Below the pieces are notes generated by a model. That model did not search any database and was not told the DNA's origin. It worked only from the letters and a program-made list of their open reading frames with translations. From Thiotrichaceae bacterium (lineage in GTDB: Bacteria > Pseudomonadota > Gammaproteobacteria > Beggiatoales > Beggiatoaceae): a stretch of DNA of 64,000 nt. The stretch is taken from assembly GCA_028688145.1 (NCBI GenBank), contig JAQTYU010000006.1, positions 1-64,000 of the forward strand, written 5' to 3'. The position numbers were made by a program, and so were the translations under genes. The stretch's first letter is position 1. Each line of letters opens with the position of its first letter. Shown piece after piece: positions 49,388 through 59,934 of the stretch.

Positions 49388-49407
49388 CTTATCCCGAACT
49401 CAGGTTA
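49388..49407. repeat. Solitary IS982-type terminal repeat
   Basis: CTTATCCCGAACTCAGGTTA is the right terminal repeat of the IS982-like elements (compare 55625-55644 and, inverted, 55104-55123). No transposase sequence is attached, only the end remains, 25 bases after the IS701-like relic. Confidence 0.75.
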
Positions 49408-49465
49408 AATTAGGCTGTTTATCAGTCGCACAGTTTATTTCAATAACCCCCCTCCGATACGAAAC

Positions 49466-49494
49466 ATGACAAGCTATCTTGAAATAGCGATAAT
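49466..49494 (+). promoter_or_regulatory. Putative sigma70 promoter of arnADT
   Basis: ATGACA (49466-49471) and GATAAT (49489-49494) are 17 bases apart, ~50 bases before the arnA start. The spacer holds CTAT-6-ATAG, a short palindrome that could be an operator. No PhoP or PmrA box was identified with confidence. Confidence 0.45.
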
Positions 49495-49544
49495 GTTACC
49501 TAATTACCTACTTCCTCATTACTTCTAACGATTGCGAGAACCGA

Positions 49545-51533
49545 ATGAAAGCTGTTGTTTTAGCCTATCACAATATAGGTTGTGCGGGCATTGAAGCCCT
49601 GTTACGCAATGGATTTGATATTGTTGCCGTCTTCACCCATCAAGATGACCCTCAAGAAAATCAATGGTTTGATTCGGTTGCAGAATTTTGTGCAATCCGC
49701 AATATTCCCGTGTTTGCCCCCGAAAATATTAATCATCCCTTGTGGCAAGCAAAAATCCAAGCCCTTGCCCCTGACATCTTGTTTTCTTTCTATTATCGCA
49801 ACTTGGTTAAACAAGAAATTCTCAGTATTCCACCCCAAGGCTGCTTAAATTTACACGGTTCTTTGCTGCCCAAATATCGCGGACGCGCCCCGATTAACTG
49901 GGTTTTAGTGCACGGCGAAACGGAAACAGGCATCACTTTACACTACATGACCCCGCGCCCTGACGATGGCGACATTGTGGGACAAGCGAAAGTCGCCATC
50001 AGTGAAGACGACACCGCCAAAACTTTAAATAACAAACTCACCCACGCCGCCAACGAATTATTAGATGAATGTTTGCCCAAATTATTAGCAGGCACTGCGC
50101 CCCGCATTCCCCAAAATCACAGCCTAGCCAGCTATTTCGGCGGTCGTCGCCCCGCAGATGGGGAAATTAATTGGGAAGGCTCTGCCAGCAGCGTGCGTAA
50201 TTTAGTGCGTGCCGTGACCCGCCCTTATCCCGGCGCATTCACCACGATGAATGGTCAAAAATGCTTTATTTGGCAAGCCACCCGCCTTCCTGTAGCACAT
50301 GCCCAAGCCGCTGGCACAGTGATTTCGACCAATCCCTTAATCATTGCTTGCGGACAAGAACAAGTCAAAATCGACTTCGCCCAATCTGAAAAAGGCTTAT
50401 ATTCCACAGGCAGCCAATTGGCGCGCGAACTGAATTTAGTCGAAGGCGTGCAAGTCGGCGGCAAAAAAATCAGCTTAGAAGCCCCGCGTAAAAAGAAAGT
50501 GCTGATTTTAGGCGTAGACGGTTTTATCGGGAATTTCCTTAGCGAACGTTTATTACAAAGCGGTAAATATGAAGTTTACGGCTTAGATTTGCGCTGTCAT
50601 CACACGCAACGCCTGCTTTCACACCCCGATTTCCATTTTTTTGAAGGCGACATCAGCATTCACCGCGATTGGATTGATTACCACATTAAAAAGTGTGACG
50701 TGGTGCTGCCTTTGGTCGCGATTGCCACCCCGATTGAATACACCCGCAATCCCTTGCGCGTGTTCGAGTTGGATTTTGAAGAAAATTTACGCATCGTGCG
50801 CCAATGCGTCAAATACAAAAAACGCATTATTTTCCCTTCAACTTCCGAAGTTTACGGCATGTGCACCGACGAAGCTTTTGATGAAGATAATTCGCCTTTA
50901 GTGCTCGGCCCGGTACGGATGAAACGCTGGATTTATTCTTGCAGCAAGCAATTATTAGATCGCGTAATTTGGGGTTATGGTGAACAAGGTTTGCGCTTCA
51001 CAATTTTCCGCCCGTTTAATTGGATTGGACCGCGTTTAGACAGTTTAGCCGCCGCCCGCACGGGAAATGCCCGCGCCATCACCCAATTAATTTTAAATTT
51101 AATCGACGGCACCCCAATTTTATTAGTCGATGGCGGCGCACAACAACGCTGTTTCACCGACATTGACGAAGGCGTAGATTGCTTATTCCGCATCATTGAA
51201 GCCGACGATGGCAGTTGTGACGGCAAAATTTTCAACATCGGCAATCCCGACAACGAATTCAGCATTAAAGAATTCGCGCAAGTCGTGGTTGAGCAATTCC
51301 ATGCGCATCCTTTGCACACGCATTTCCCGCCCTTTGCAGGTTTTCACGAAACCGAAAGCGGCAATTATTACGGCACGGGCTATCAAGATGTGCAACGCCG
51401 TCGTCCTTCGATTCGTAATGCCCAACGCAGTTTACACTGGCAACCTGTCACCGCTTTAGCGGAAACCGTGGCGAAAACTATGGACTTTTTCCTGCGCGAA
51501 GTGATTGAACAGGAGAAAAAATCCCATGAATGA
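49545..51533 (+). CDS. arnA: Bifunctional UDP-GlcA decarboxylase / UDP-Ara4N formyltransferase
   Basis: ArnA oxidatively decarboxylates UDP-glucuronate (C-terminal domain) and N-formylates UDP-L-Ara4N (N-terminal domain) for lipid A modification. The 662-residue product has the formyltransferase site [19 protein letters not shown] with Asn/His, and [10 protein letters not shown] with Asp. The SDR half starts [18 protein letters not shown], with PSTSEVYG and [13 protein letters not shown] (Tyr/Lys). It overlaps arnD by eight bases. Length matches E. coli ArnA (660). Confidence 0.95.
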   Translation: MKAVVLAYHNIGCAGIEALLRNGFDIVAVFTHQDDPQENQWFDSVAEFCAIRNIPVFAPENINHPLWQAKIQALAPDILFSFYYRNLVKQEILSIPPQGCLNLHGSLLPKYRGRAPINWVLVHGETETGITLHYMTPRPDDGDIVGQAKVAISEDDTAKTLNNKLTHAANELLDECLPKLLAGTAPRIPQNHSLASYFGGRRPADGEINWEGSASSVRNLVRAVTRPYPGAFTTMNGQKCFIWQATRLPVAHAQAAGTVISTNPLIIACGQEQVKIDFAQSEKGLYSTGSQLARELNLVEGVQVGGKKISLEAPRKKKVLILGVDGFIGNFLSERLLQSGKYEVYGLDLRCHHTQRLLSHPDFHFFEGDISIHRDWIDYHIKKCDVVLPLVAIATPIEYTRNPLRVFELDFEENLRIVRQCVKYKKRIIFPSTSEVYGMCTDEAFDEDNSPLVLGPVRMKRWIYSCSKQLLDRVIWGYGEQGLRFTIFRPFNWIGPRLDSLAAARTGNARAITQLILNLIDGTPILLVDGGAQQRCFTDIDEGVDCLFRIIEADDGSCDGKIFNIGNPDNEFSIKEFAQVVVEQFHAHPLHTHFPPFAGFHETESGNYYGTGYQDVQRRRPSIRNAQRSLHWQPVTALAETVAKTMDFFLREVIEQEKKSHE

Positions 51534-52434
51534 GCCGATCACCGTGGGCTTGCGCGTCGATGTTGACACTTTGCGGGGCACACGCGAGGGCGTGGTCAAA
51601 CTTTTAGCGCTGTTCGATAAATATTCCATTCAAGCCAGCTTTTTCTGCTGCGTCGGCCCCGACAATATGGGGCGGCATTTGTGGCGATTATTGCGCCCTG
51701 CGTTTTTGAAAAAAATGTTGCGCTCCAAAGCCGCCAGCTTGTATGGCTGGGATATTTTATTGCAGGGCACGTTTTGGCCAGGCACCGTGATTGGGCGCAA
51801 ACTCGCCCCGATTATCAAAGCCACCGCAGACGCAGGGCACGAAGTCGGGCTGCACGCCTGGGATCATCATGCCTGGCAAATGCGGCTTGAGGGCTGGGAC
51901 AGGGAACAGATTTACGAAGCGATTGCCAAAGGCGTGGAAGGTTTAACCGATATTCTCGGCACGCCGCCCACTTGCTCCGCCGTCGCGGGCTGGAAATGCA
52001 ACGAAGCGGTGTTATTGGAAAAGGAAAAATTTCCGTTTACCTATAACAGCGATGGGCGCGGCGACTCGATTTTTCGCCCCGTGGTTAAAAACAATATTTG
52101 CACCCCACAAATTCCCGTCACCTTGCCCACTTATGATGAAATTATTGGGCAACGCGGCATTACTAACGCCAATTACAACGCGCATTTATTATCTTTATTG
52201 CGCCCTAATGCTTTGAATGTGCTCACCATTCATGCGGAAGTGGAAGGCATTATTTGTGCGGACTTATTCGAGCAATTTTTGCAACAAGCGCAACAGCGTC
52301 AAGTGCGTTTCGTGCCTTTGGTGCAATTATTACCCGAACAGCGCGAACAAATTCCCGTCGGCAAAATTGAATTACAAGAAATTGTCGGGCGTGAAGGCTG
52401 GGTTTGTGTGCAAGCAGGAGCGCGTGATGTCTAA
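51526..52434 (+). CDS. arnD: 4-deoxy-4-formamido-L-arabinose-undecaprenol-P deformylase
   Basis: ArnD removes the formyl group from the lipid-linked sugar before transfer to lipid A; it is a NodB/polysaccharide-deacetylase-type enzyme. The 302-residue product has [17 protein letters not shown] (Asp ligands), [14 protein letters not shown] (His ligands) and a C-terminal [13 protein letters not shown] 51526 has AGGAG before it and overlaps arnA. The end overlaps arnT, so the three genes are translationally coupled. Confidence 0.93.
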   Translation: MNEPITVGLRVDVDTLRGTREGVVKLLALFDKYSIQASFFCCVGPDNMGRHLWRLLRPAFLKKMLRSKAASLYGWDILLQGTFWPGTVIGRKLAPIIKATADAGHEVGLHAWDHHAWQMRLEGWDREQIYEAIAKGVEGLTDILGTPPTCSAVAGWKCNEAVLLEKEKFPFTYNSDGRGDSIFRPVVKNNICTPQIPVTLPTYDEIIGQRGITNANYNAHLLSLLRPNALNVLTIHAEVEGIICADLFEQFLQQAQQRQVRFVPLVQLLPEQREQIPVGKIELQEIVGREGWVCVQAGARDV

Positions 52435-54076
52435 GTCTTTGAAATATTTATTATGGGCTTTGCCGCTGGGCTTTATTTTGATTTACCTCTTGCCCTTGGA
52501 TGTGCGCCCAATGGTGATTCCTGATGAAGCGCGCTATGCGGAAATTCCGCGTGAAATGTTGGAAAGCGGCAACTGGATTGTGCCGTATTTGAACGGCTTA
52601 CGCTATTTTGAAAAGCCCGTGCTCGGCTATTGGATGAATGCTTTATCGCTGTCCGCTTTTGGCGAAACTGCGTTTGCAATCCGTTTGCCTTCCGCTTTGG
52701 CGGCAGGATTTTCTGCCTTATTCTTATTTTTACTGAGCTTGCGTTTTGTGGGCAATCGCAGCGTTGCCGCGCTGAGTGCCGCGATTTTCCTCACTTGTTT
52801 AGAAGTGTTTGCAGTCGGGGTGTTCAGCGTTTTAGATAGCTTGTTCGCGTTTTTAGTCACTGCAAGTTTGGTGGCTTTTTTCTTTGGAATTCAAAGCACG
52901 GGCAAAGCAAGACACGGCTATTTAGCTTTATTCGGGGTGGCGTGCGGGCTGGCATTTTTAACCAAAGGTTTTTTAGCTTTTGCCTTGCCCGTTATCGTCA
53001 TCGTGCCGTTTATGTTGTGGGAAGGACGCTGGAAAGAATTGTTCACCTGCGGCTGGTTGCCAATGGGAACAGCGTTTTTAACGATTTTGCCGTGGGCGTG
53101 GGCGGTGCATTTACAAGCCCCTGACTATTGGCATTATTTCTTTTGGGAAGAACATATTAAGCGTTTCAGCAGTTCGACTAATGCCCAACACCTACAGCCA
53201 TTTTGGTTTTTTATCCCGGTGTTATTGCTGGGCGCGTTGCCGTGGACAAGTTTAGTGCCGCAGGCGGTGCGCGGTTTGTGGCGCGACGGTTTGAATACGC
53301 CCTTGCTGCGTTATGCTTTGTGTTGGCTGATATTGCCCTTTCTGTTTTTCTCGATTTCTAAAGGAAAATTAGGGACTTATATTCTTCCCTGTTTTGCACC
53401 GCTGGCAATTTTGCTGAGTGTGGGCTTGTGGCAACATTTCAGCCAACACACGGAAAAACGTGCGACCTGGGGCGATTGGTTAAATATTGCCTTGGCGGGT
53501 GTGTTTGGCTTGGCATTGTTTATAATCCAACTGTTTGATTTTGGTGTAAAAGCTTATACCCAGTCGGGCGAGGCGTGGAAATGGTTGTTAGTGCTGTTAA
53601 GCGTTGGCGTGTGGATTGGGCTGACTTGGTCTGCGCGAAATTGCTCTGACCCCTTGCAACGTTTAACCCGTTATGTCGCCACGCCCTTGGCGTTTATGCT
53701 GAGTGTGCATTTTGCTTTTCCGCAACAGGTTGAAGACAGCAAAGCGCCCGATGCGTTTTTGCACAGTGTCGCGGCACAAATTTCCCCGCAAACCTTGTTA
53801 GTGAGTGATAGCAGCATGGTTCATGCGGTGGCGTGGGCGTATAAACGCAAAGATATTTATATGCTGTCGCACGGTGAACTGGAATATGGTTTGAAATATC
53901 CTGATTCGGAACAGCGGTTTTTAGATGAAGGGAAATTCAAGCAATTTGTGACAGAAAACCAAGGCAAACGCCCGATTGCAATTATTTATCGGGGCGATCA
54001 GTTTTTTTATAAAAACCTGTTGCCTGCGAATGTAAAACGTTTTGAACAGGGTAAGTTTATACTGCTATTATTGTAA
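52427..54076 (+). CDS. arnT: Undecaprenyl-P-L-Ara4N:lipid A transferase
   Basis: ArnT (GT83) moves L-Ara4N to lipid A phosphates on the periplasmic side, lowering negative charge and so polymyxin binding. The 549-residue polytopic protein begins [20 protein letters not shown] and has the periplasmic-loop motif PDEARYAEIPREM with the catalytic Asp/Glu, and YFEKPVLGYW. ATG 52427 with AGGAG upstream is chosen; the frame is open to 52217 inside arnD. No arnB or arnC gene is nearby. Confidence 0.94.
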   Translation: MSKSLKYLLWALPLGFILIYLLPLDVRPMVIPDEARYAEIPREMLESGNWIVPYLNGLRYFEKPVLGYWMNALSLSAFGETAFAIRLPSALAAGFSALFLFLLSLRFVGNRSVAALSAAIFLTCLEVFAVGVFSVLDSLFAFLVTASLVAFFFGIQSTGKARHGYLALFGVACGLAFLTKGFLAFALPVIVIVPFMLWEGRWKELFTCGWLPMGTAFLTILPWAWAVHLQAPDYWHYFFWEEHIKRFSSSTNAQHLQPFWFFIPVLLLGALPWTSLVPQAVRGLWRDGLNTPLLRYALCWLILPFLFFSISKGKLGTYILPCFAPLAILLSVGLWQHFSQHTEKRATWGDWLNIALAGVFGLALFIIQLFDFGVKAYTQSGEAWKWLLVLLSVGVWIGLTWSARNCSDPLQRLTRYVATPLAFMLSVHFAFPQQVEDSKAPDAFLHSVAAQISPQTLLVSDSSMVHAVAWAYKRKDIYMLSHGELEYGLKYPDSEQRFLDEGKFKQFVTENQGKRPIAIIYRGDQFFYKNLLPANVKRFEQGKFILLLL

Positions 54077-54155
54077 GGTATTTCGGAAGGAGTTACTGGG
54101 TTTGGAAAATCTAGTAACTCTGATATATCTCTCAATATTAGGCGGTGAATCGAGC

Positions 54156-54587
54156 ATGTTAAAAGCTGATGACGTACTGTTGCGCTCAGAAAAGATTTTA
54201 GCGTGGTTTGCGTTGCTAAATGGTGTGTTATGTATGGCTTTTTTGATAGGAAATATATTTCTCAGGAAAGTTATAGCTTTTGATGTTTTCCTAATTTGTC
54301 TCGTCCTAGGGGTACTGAATCTCTCTGCAGGTTACTACGGTCTCAAAGCTAAATCGTGGGCATTTTGGCTGCTGTTTGCTACTTTCGCTTTTCAATTGGT
54401 GGAGTATTTCTCCAATAGTTTTTATTTTTCATTTATCGGACCGTTTTATCTGAAGTTTGGATTTCAGTGGGGACAAACGCGGGACCATTTCAGCATTATC
54501 AATTTTAATATTCTTGCTGTGGTTGTTTGTTTTTATGCGGTACGAGCTGCGCACCACCTGAAACGAAATAACACTCAAGAGAATTAA
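54156..54587 (+). CDS. Four-helix membrane protein, unknown
   Basis: The 143-residue product has about four transmembrane segments (LAWFALLNGVLCMAFLIG, VFLICLVLGVLNLSAGYYG, FWLLFATFAFQLVEYF, IINFNILAVVVCFYAV). I chose ATG 54156 with AGGCGG upstream; earlier in-frame codons overlap arnT. It follows arnT by 79 bases and might be in the same transcript. It is not recognisably ArnE or ArnF. Confidence 0.65.
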   Translation: MLKADDVLLRSEKILAWFALLNGVLCMAFLIGNIFLRKVIAFDVFLICLVLGVLNLSAGYYGLKAKSWAFWLLFATFAFQLVEYFSNSFYFSFIGPFYLKFGFQWGQTRDHFSIINFNILAVVVCFYAVRAAHHLKRNNTQEN

Positions 54588-55103
54588 AGGCTACGGCAGT
54601 TTGAGCAGAATAAGTACTGTTTTAAATCTCGAAATATTAAAAATTATGGCGGACAGTTTGTAAGTGATAGTTGTCCGTTCTTGAACTTAGGATATTTTGA
54701 AATGCAAAACTTAAACTATGTTTTATCAGACTTATGATTGTTCGGCTCGCTTTCTTTTAATCTTTTTAAAGATTCCAAATCGGTTCTATGAAATATATAG
54801 TTAAGAATCTAATCCTGCTGCAAGCATTCACAATGAGTTAGCCCTCATTTGAAAAAGGCAACAGGAGGGATTTAAAACTCTCCAAACTAATTATTCGATA
54901 TTTGCGTAATACGTTTAAGAAAACCGCAAAACTATATCGCATTGGATTTTTCAAAAAATATTCAGCTTCATCGAACCATGCCGCATAAAACCTACCACGC
55001 CATATCCCACCATATCCCGCCAAAGTATACTCCAAGGATAACGAGGCATTCACCCCAGTATGGGAACGATCCAAAGCTTTTTAAATTTAAATCGCCTATA
55101 TAT
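54588..55103. other. AT-rich gap with decayed sequence
   Basis: A CGGACA...TGTCCG hairpin lies near 54653-54682. A minus-strand frame 54838-55074 (78 codons) has no ribosome-binding site and no recognisable family; its reading frame borders a second broken frame, so it may be a relic. No gene called. Confidence 0.4.
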
Positions 55104-55644
55104 TAACCTGAGTTCGGGATAAGGAAGGCAAGCTGAATAACATCTGAGAAAATATAAAGTCTCTACATTTCATAATTCTCAATGAGCTTGCCTACCATGA
55201 ATTTAACACGATTATATGGTTTTACACCCGTCATCAACATCTGTCTCAAGCATTTCCGAAGCTTATCTCCTACAATCGTTTCATTGAGCTTTTACCTGAC
55301 ATCTTGATTCCACTGACTTTCTTCATGATCGGATTACACGCGGTAATGTCGATGATAGAAAGCCTGTTCCGAATAGCTTGAAAAACTTCATTGGTGAAGC
55401 CTAGAGTACTAGCCGCTTTTGATAAGCTCTTGTTACGTAAGCGTTGTATTATAGAAACTATTAATGACCCATTGAAAAATATCTTTGACCTAGAACACTC
55501 GCGGCATCGTTCACTAAGCAATTATATGATTAATATTGTTGTAGGTTTGGTCGCTTATTCTTATCAGGATAACAAACCTTCCTTGAATATTGCTAAAAAG
55601 AATTTGATTCCTTTATTCCAATCGCTTATACCGAACTCAGGTTA
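55104..55644 (+). pseudogene. IS982-family element with both ends, internally deleted
   Basis: TAACCTGAGTTCGGGATAAG (left) and CTTATACCGAACTCAGGTTA (right) are terminal inverted repeats. The transposase N-terminus reads FPKLISYNRFIELLPDILIP and breaks at ~55330. After rearranged sequence, the frame from 55391 gives the IS982 C-terminus (RKRCIIETINDPLKNI, HSRHRSLSNYMINIV). The central catalytic part is mostly missing, so it cannot move on its own. Confidence 0.82.
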
Positions 55645-55973
55645 GTTAAGAACTTTGAGCGCAGTCTTGAGAACGCTAATACCAAACTCAAATTAAGCTC
55701 TCTATTTCTCCAATTATCTTATTTTAATATCACTGCTTCTTTAGCGCTACCTATTATTTTAATCTGAGTATATTCCCTAAAAATATCTGATTTAAACTTA
55801 AATTTTCTGGATTATTAATTTTTAAATACCCTCTTTATTTTTCTTATTAGCTACTGTACGATTAGTCGGACATACTTAGTTTGAAGTATGTCCGAGCGTA
55901 CAGAATCAAAACTAACAACTCATTTGTACGCGATTATTCATTGATTTTGATATAGTTTATAAGGAGTGCGATC
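55645..55973 (+). promoter_or_regulatory. AT-rich leader with strong hairpin before next gene
   Basis: CTGTACG...CGGACATACTT (55854-55877) pairs with AAGTATGTCCG..CGTACAG (55884-55903), an 11-bp inner stem plus a 7-bp outer stem. It lies ~70 bases upstream of the AAGGAG site of the next gene. It could be a terminator for read-through from the IS, or an operator. Nothing else is seen in the gap. Confidence 0.5.
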
Positions 55974-56993
55974 ATGCCTGTAACACCAACTCCACCCGAA
56001 TTACCCGCCACAAATCTTACCCCACAAAGCTTTAACCAATGTATGACTGAGTGTTTTGCGCTAATGGGCACACAAACACGCGAATTTGTCATAAACACGA
56101 TTAAAATCCACATTGACCAACTCATCAGCGGCGGCAATTTTGATGTTAATCACTACAAGCAAGTGATTGACGAAATCATCAAAGCCCTCGATGGTGATGA
56201 AAAACAAGAAGGTTTTCAACGCTTTGTTCAGTTGATTACCGATGTCAACATCCTGAAGCAAGAACACATCACTGAAATCGATGTAGTCAACATCATCAAG
56301 CGGGTTTTTGTTTCTGAAAACGTTCAGGTGAACAATAATTTCATTACGAGCATTGCTCAAAATGAAACTTTCATCAACGAAATCAAGAACAACTCGACTG
56401 TTGTTAATGTAATGGTCAATAACACGATTACGACCATTATTAATTACCTGTCGCGTTCTTCTAACAATGATGCAATGGGCGACCAATTTGTCGCAATTCT
56501 GAGCCAATTCATCAACAACCAAATCCTGCAAATCAATAATAACGTTACTAATCAGATAACGCAGGTCAAAACCGACTTAACCAACCAAATCAATGTTTCG
56601 ATTGAAAGCGTGCAAACCAATATCACGCGCATCAGCACGGAATTGACGCGGATTAATACCTGGATTAACAACTGTTCCACCAAGGATGAACTGGCAGGCA
56701 TTCGCAAGGAAATTGATATTTTCAATTCCTTACGCATTCAGTTTATTCAACTGCAATCCGATGTGAATGAATTATCAAAGAAATGTGGCGATGCTAATTT
56801 CTACGCGAACATCGATTTAAGCCGCAACATTTCCATCGTCAATATTGTGTCGCAACTGACCAATATTACCCAAAGCATCACTGATCTGAACGTGAAGATT
56901 TCGCAATATTCAGATTGCGTGAACAAGAATGACTTAGCGAACGCTTGTGCCGCCGCCTGCGCAATTTTTGTGAAGACACTCACAGGGAAGTAA
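55974..56993 (+). CDS. Asn/Ile-rich coiled-coil protein, unknown
   Basis: The 339-residue product starts PVTPTPPELPATNLTPQSF, has a helical first half, an Asn-rich stretch (NNSTVVNVMVNNTITTI) and long heptad regions (about 180-260, IESVQTNITRISTELTRINT). Cys occur at NQCMTEC, NNCSTK, KKCGD, SDCVN and NACAAAC. No signal peptide or transmembrane helix is seen. The composition is reminiscent of fibre or phage-tail proteins, but no domain is recognised. AAGGAG gives a good start. Two secreted-protein genes follow. Confidence 0.8.
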   Translation: MPVTPTPPELPATNLTPQSFNQCMTECFALMGTQTREFVINTIKIHIDQLISGGNFDVNHYKQVIDEIIKALDGDEKQEGFQRFVQLITDVNILKQEHITEIDVVNIIKRVFVSENVQVNNNFITSIAQNETFINEIKNNSTVVNVMVNNTITTIINYLSRSSNNDAMGDQFVAILSQFINNQILQINNNVTNQITQVKTDLTNQINVSIESVQTNITRISTELTRINTWINNCSTKDELAGIRKEIDIFNSLRIQFIQLQSDVNELSKKCGDANFYANIDLSRNISIVNIVSQLTNITQSITDLNVKISQYSDCVNKNDLANACAAACAIFVKTLTGK

Positions 56994-57144
56994 GACGGGT
57001 TTGGGAAAATGCTCCCGAGTGCTTGTCGAATAGAGTCAGACTTTGATAAGCACTCCGCTTGATTTACAAAGATTTTTCGGGAAAATGCCAGACTATTGCT
57101 AACATGCGGAGCTGGTACTTTTACACCTTCATGGAGGACATCTG

Positions 57145-58539
57145 ATGAATAAAATGAAATTGTGTGCCATGCTCGTTGGCGCAACTTTAGCCAGTGGCGG
57201 CGCAACTGCTAAAACGCTGTGGGTGGACGATTTTGAAAACGGTTTAAGCAAGTGGGTGGGGAAAAGTAATGCTGCTCCCGAAAACTTTGCCCGTTTGGAA
57301 AATGACCCCGTCAATGCAGGACACGGTAAAGTTATCACCTTCACCTCGCTGGTGATTGAAGGCGCAGTTTACACACAAACCAGTTTTAATCATGCAGAGC
57401 TTAAAAAACCCCTCAAACTCGAATTTGATTATTTAGGCATACCGGGTCGTGGTGGGGTTGCAGGCGATTTGGGCGGTTATATTGGGTATGCCCGAAATTC
57501 AAGCCCAGGCCCTGGTGCTGAGAATCATCGTTGGGTGGGCGGTACTAATCCCAGTTATGGCGTTTACAAAGGCGATAACTATATTCATATCGAAGATGAT
57601 GGACAATGGCATCATTATAAAGTCGATATGTCCGCTTCTGATTTCCCGAATTTTCAATTGATGTTAGAAGATTATGCCTATGCTAATGGCGTTGCAGGCG
57701 ATGCTTATTTTGACAACATCACCTTGACCGATGCCGATGGTGTGGACGTTCCGCCCGTTAAACCGCCAGTTAATCCTGTTAAACCCATCGACCCAGTTAA
57801 ACCACCTGTCGAACCCGTTAAACCGCCAGTTAATCCTGTTAAGCCCATCGACCCAGTTAAACCACCCGTCGAACCCGTTAAACCGCCAGTTAATCCTGTT
57901 AAACCCATCGACCCAGTTAAACCACCCGTCGAACCCGTTAAACCGCCAGTTAATCCTGTTAAGCCCGTCGACCCAGTTAAACCACCCGTGCCCCCAACGG
58001 CTTGCCAATGTGCGACTTACACTTCTTCTGACCATTCTTTGAATTTGCCAGAAATCAAGATGTCGTTATCGAATGGCTTGACAGGCGAAGCCACGGGCGA
58101 AACGCAACGCTTTACGGGCAGAATGAAACGCTTTGAATTGTATAGCACCGCTAAAGGTCCTGTGTACGGTTTCAATGTGTTGTGTGACACCACCGCTGAA
58201 GTGGTCACGCCCAATGGCAATCCTCAATGTGTGTCTACACTTGAAAATGGCACTTTGGTGATTCCTTGCGTAGAAATTCCTGCGAACGGCTTGTGTGATG
58301 ATGGCAGCGGTTCAACCAAGAAATGCACCACTACGGAAAAGTATGAAGTCATTTTGGACAAGATTACTTATCCCAAGAGCTGCAATAACTGCGAAACCAG
58401 CGACGGCGGCATGTCTTTCATTTTGAGAGAAATGAAGAAATTAGAAGCTACGGCTTCTAAAACCACTGTTTCTACTACTGAAATCAAATCGTCCAGTTCT
58501 TCTACGACGACCAGTTCTAGCACTGTTATTGTGAAATAG
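57145..58539 (+). CDS. Secreted protein with lectin-like domain and Pro-rich repeats
   Basis: The 464-residue precursor has a signal peptide ([22 protein letters not shown]), then a probable carbohydrate-binding/LamG-like beta-sandwich (about 25-195, [15 protein letters not shown] to [13 protein letters not shown]). Next comes a Pro/Val/Lys linker of four 20-residue repeats ([20 protein letters not shown]), then a Cys-containing C-terminal domain (about 290-440) and a Ser/Thr-rich tail. GGAGG precedes ATG 57145. It is likely exported to the cell surface or sheath; no enzyme motif is seen. Confidence 0.82.
   Translation: MNKMKLCAMLVGATLASGGATAKTLWVDDFENGLSKWVGKSNAAPENFARLENDPVNAGHGKVITFTSLVIEGAVYTQTSFNHAELKKPLKLEFDYLGIPGRGGVAGDLGGYIGYARNSSPGPGAENHRWVGGTNPSYGVYKGDNYIHIEDDGQWHHYKVDMSASDFPNFQLMLEDYAYANGVAGDAYFDNITLTDADGVDVPPVKPPVNPVKPIDPVKPPVEPVKPPVNPVKPIDPVKPPVEPVKPPVNPVKPIDPVKPPVEPVKPPVNPVKPVDPVKPPVPPTACQCATYTSSDHSLNLPEIKMSLSNGLTGEATGETQRFTGRMKRFELYSTAKGPVYGFNVLCDTTAEVVTPNGNPQCVSTLENGTLVIPCVEIPANGLCDDGSGSTKKCTTTEKYEVILDKITYPKSCNNCETSDGGMSFILREMKKLEATASKTTVSTTEIKSSSSSTTTSSSTVIVK
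57754..57993 (+). repeat. Four tandem 60-bp repeats (Pro-rich linker)
   Basis: Units of exactly 60 bases (AAACCGCCAGTTAATCCTGTT in each) are almost identical, differing at a handful of sites such as AAACCC/AAGCCC. They encode the 20-residue Pro/Lys linker, and copy number is probably variable. Confidence 0.93.
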
Positions 58540-58623
58540 TGATTCCACGCGCTGGGGTGAATATTTTCGTGATATTCGCCCCAGCAGCGCACCGAATTTT
58601 CTCAAGCGAAATGCCATCCTCCT

Positions 58624-59916
58624 ATGAAAAACATTGCTCCCCTCATTGCATTGCTTTCGGGGTATGCGGGAATGTTGCAGGCTGCTGCTTTAGAGCTACC
58701 CAATTCCTCCGCATTGCCTGAATTTCAGTATCAAAACTGTACATCGTCACAAAATATCACGACAAGTTTTTGTCCTATAGCGCGTTATTCGCGAACCGTC
58801 GTTAAAAAGCGTATTACCGATTGGCGAGTTGAACGTGCGCCCGCCGCCAGCAATCCGAGTTTACCCACAGGTTTGCAACTGAATTGTGTAGACGCGCAAA
58901 CGCTCGCAGTAAGTTCGAGTTGTTTAATTCTGAAATCAGCGGATTATAGTTATTGGATTTACAACGCTACGGATAAGCAGGCAGGCATCTCGATTGTCGC
59001 TTATGACAAATCGGGCGCGCTGGTGCAACGTTGGAATCGGACAGAATTTCACTCGCTGATTGATATTAAAATTAATTTGATGATTGACACGATTGTGTTC
59101 ACCGATAATTTTGGCAAAACCATTAGTTTTACGTGGACAGAATTAACTCCATTTGCAACGCCACAGCCGCCCAAAGTTGCCGCAAAACTGGAACAAGTTA
59201 TCAACTTTGAATTGCCGAAAACTGCGATTTTAGGCGATGTGCCTGTGAAGTTGAAAGCGACAGGCGGGGCTTCGGAAAATGCAGTGCTGTTTGAAACTGC
59301 CACGCCTGCGGTTTGTACGGTCACGGCGAACACGCTGACTTTTGTCAGTGCAGGTGTTTGTACAGTGCTTGCGAATCAAGCGGGAAATGAGCGTTATCTT
59401 GCCGCGCCTGTGGTGAAACAAAGTATGACGATTACGCAAGCCGTGGTTACGCCTACACCGCCTGTCACGCCAAAACCGAATAATACTGCACCCAGTCAGT
59501 TGTGTTTTAATGTGACGGGAATGTATGATTCTGAACGTGCAGCTTATTGTAATGATTTCAGTTTTAGCACGGGCAATGTGCCCTGTGTGACGGTGGGCAA
59601 TGGCGAAGTGAATGCGGGTGAATGCGTCGTTGATAAATTAACGCCACGTCCTTCTCCCACGAAGCAGCTCGCTTATACCGCACAGGCATTTGTGGGTAAA
59701 AATTATTCTGCGGGCACGCCACGTTGCGACAGTTCTACGGAGTTTTATCCTACGAATAAAACCAAAGTTCCTGATAATATGGCGTTTGTTTGCTTGCGTT
59801 ATGAACGCGAGGCAGGCAGTTTTTATTATGGGGTGGCTTTGATTAATAATGCGCAGGTGCTCAGTTATAAGCTGGAAACTACGGCGGATAAATGTGTGGG
59901 GAATTGTCCTAAATAA
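58624..59916 (+). CDS. Secreted protein with Ig-like (Asn/Ala-Gly) domain
   Basis: The 430-residue precursor has a signal peptide (MKNIAPLIALLSGYAGMLQA), an N-terminal domain with several Cys, and a bacterial Ig-like repeat (about 205-285) with TPAVCTVTANTLTFVSAGVC and QAGNERYLAAPVV, then a Pro linker and a Cys-rich C-terminal domain. It follows the previous gene by 84 bases and shares its Cys-rich character and Pro linker, so they may form a common surface structure. Function not recognised. Confidence 0.78.
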   Translation: MKNIAPLIALLSGYAGMLQAAALELPNSSALPEFQYQNCTSSQNITTSFCPIARYSRTVVKKRITDWRVERAPAASNPSLPTGLQLNCVDAQTLAVSSSCLILKSADYSYWIYNATDKQAGISIVAYDKSGALVQRWNRTEFHSLIDIKINLMIDTIVFTDNFGKTISFTWTELTPFATPQPPKVAAKLEQVINFELPKTAILGDVPVKLKATGGASENAVLFETATPAVCTVTANTLTFVSAGVCTVLANQAGNERYLAAPVVKQSMTITQAVVTPTPPVTPKPNNTAPSQLCFNVTGMYDSERAAYCNDFSFSTGNVPCVTVGNGEVNAGECVVDKLTPRPSPTKQLAYTAQAFVGKNYSAGTPRCDSSTEFYPTNKTKVPDNMAFVCLRYEREAGSFYYGVALINNAQVLSYKLETTADKCVGNCPK

Positions 59917-59934
59917 TGGGGTTTTGGGTGAGAT

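Noticed and set aside
54838-55074. Minus-strand frame of 78 codons
   Set aside because: No ribosome-binding site, no family, and it sits in decayed IS-adjacent sequence; described as part of the gap instead.
56061-56531. Minus-strand frame of 156 codons opposite the coiled-coil protein
   Set aside because: The plus-strand gene has a good AAGGAG start and coherent heptads; the antisense frame has no start signal.
57664-58035. Minus-strand repetitive frame rich in Gly/Trp/Asn
   Set aside because: It is the antisense of the 60-bp Pro-rich linker repeats in a well-supported secreted-protein gene.
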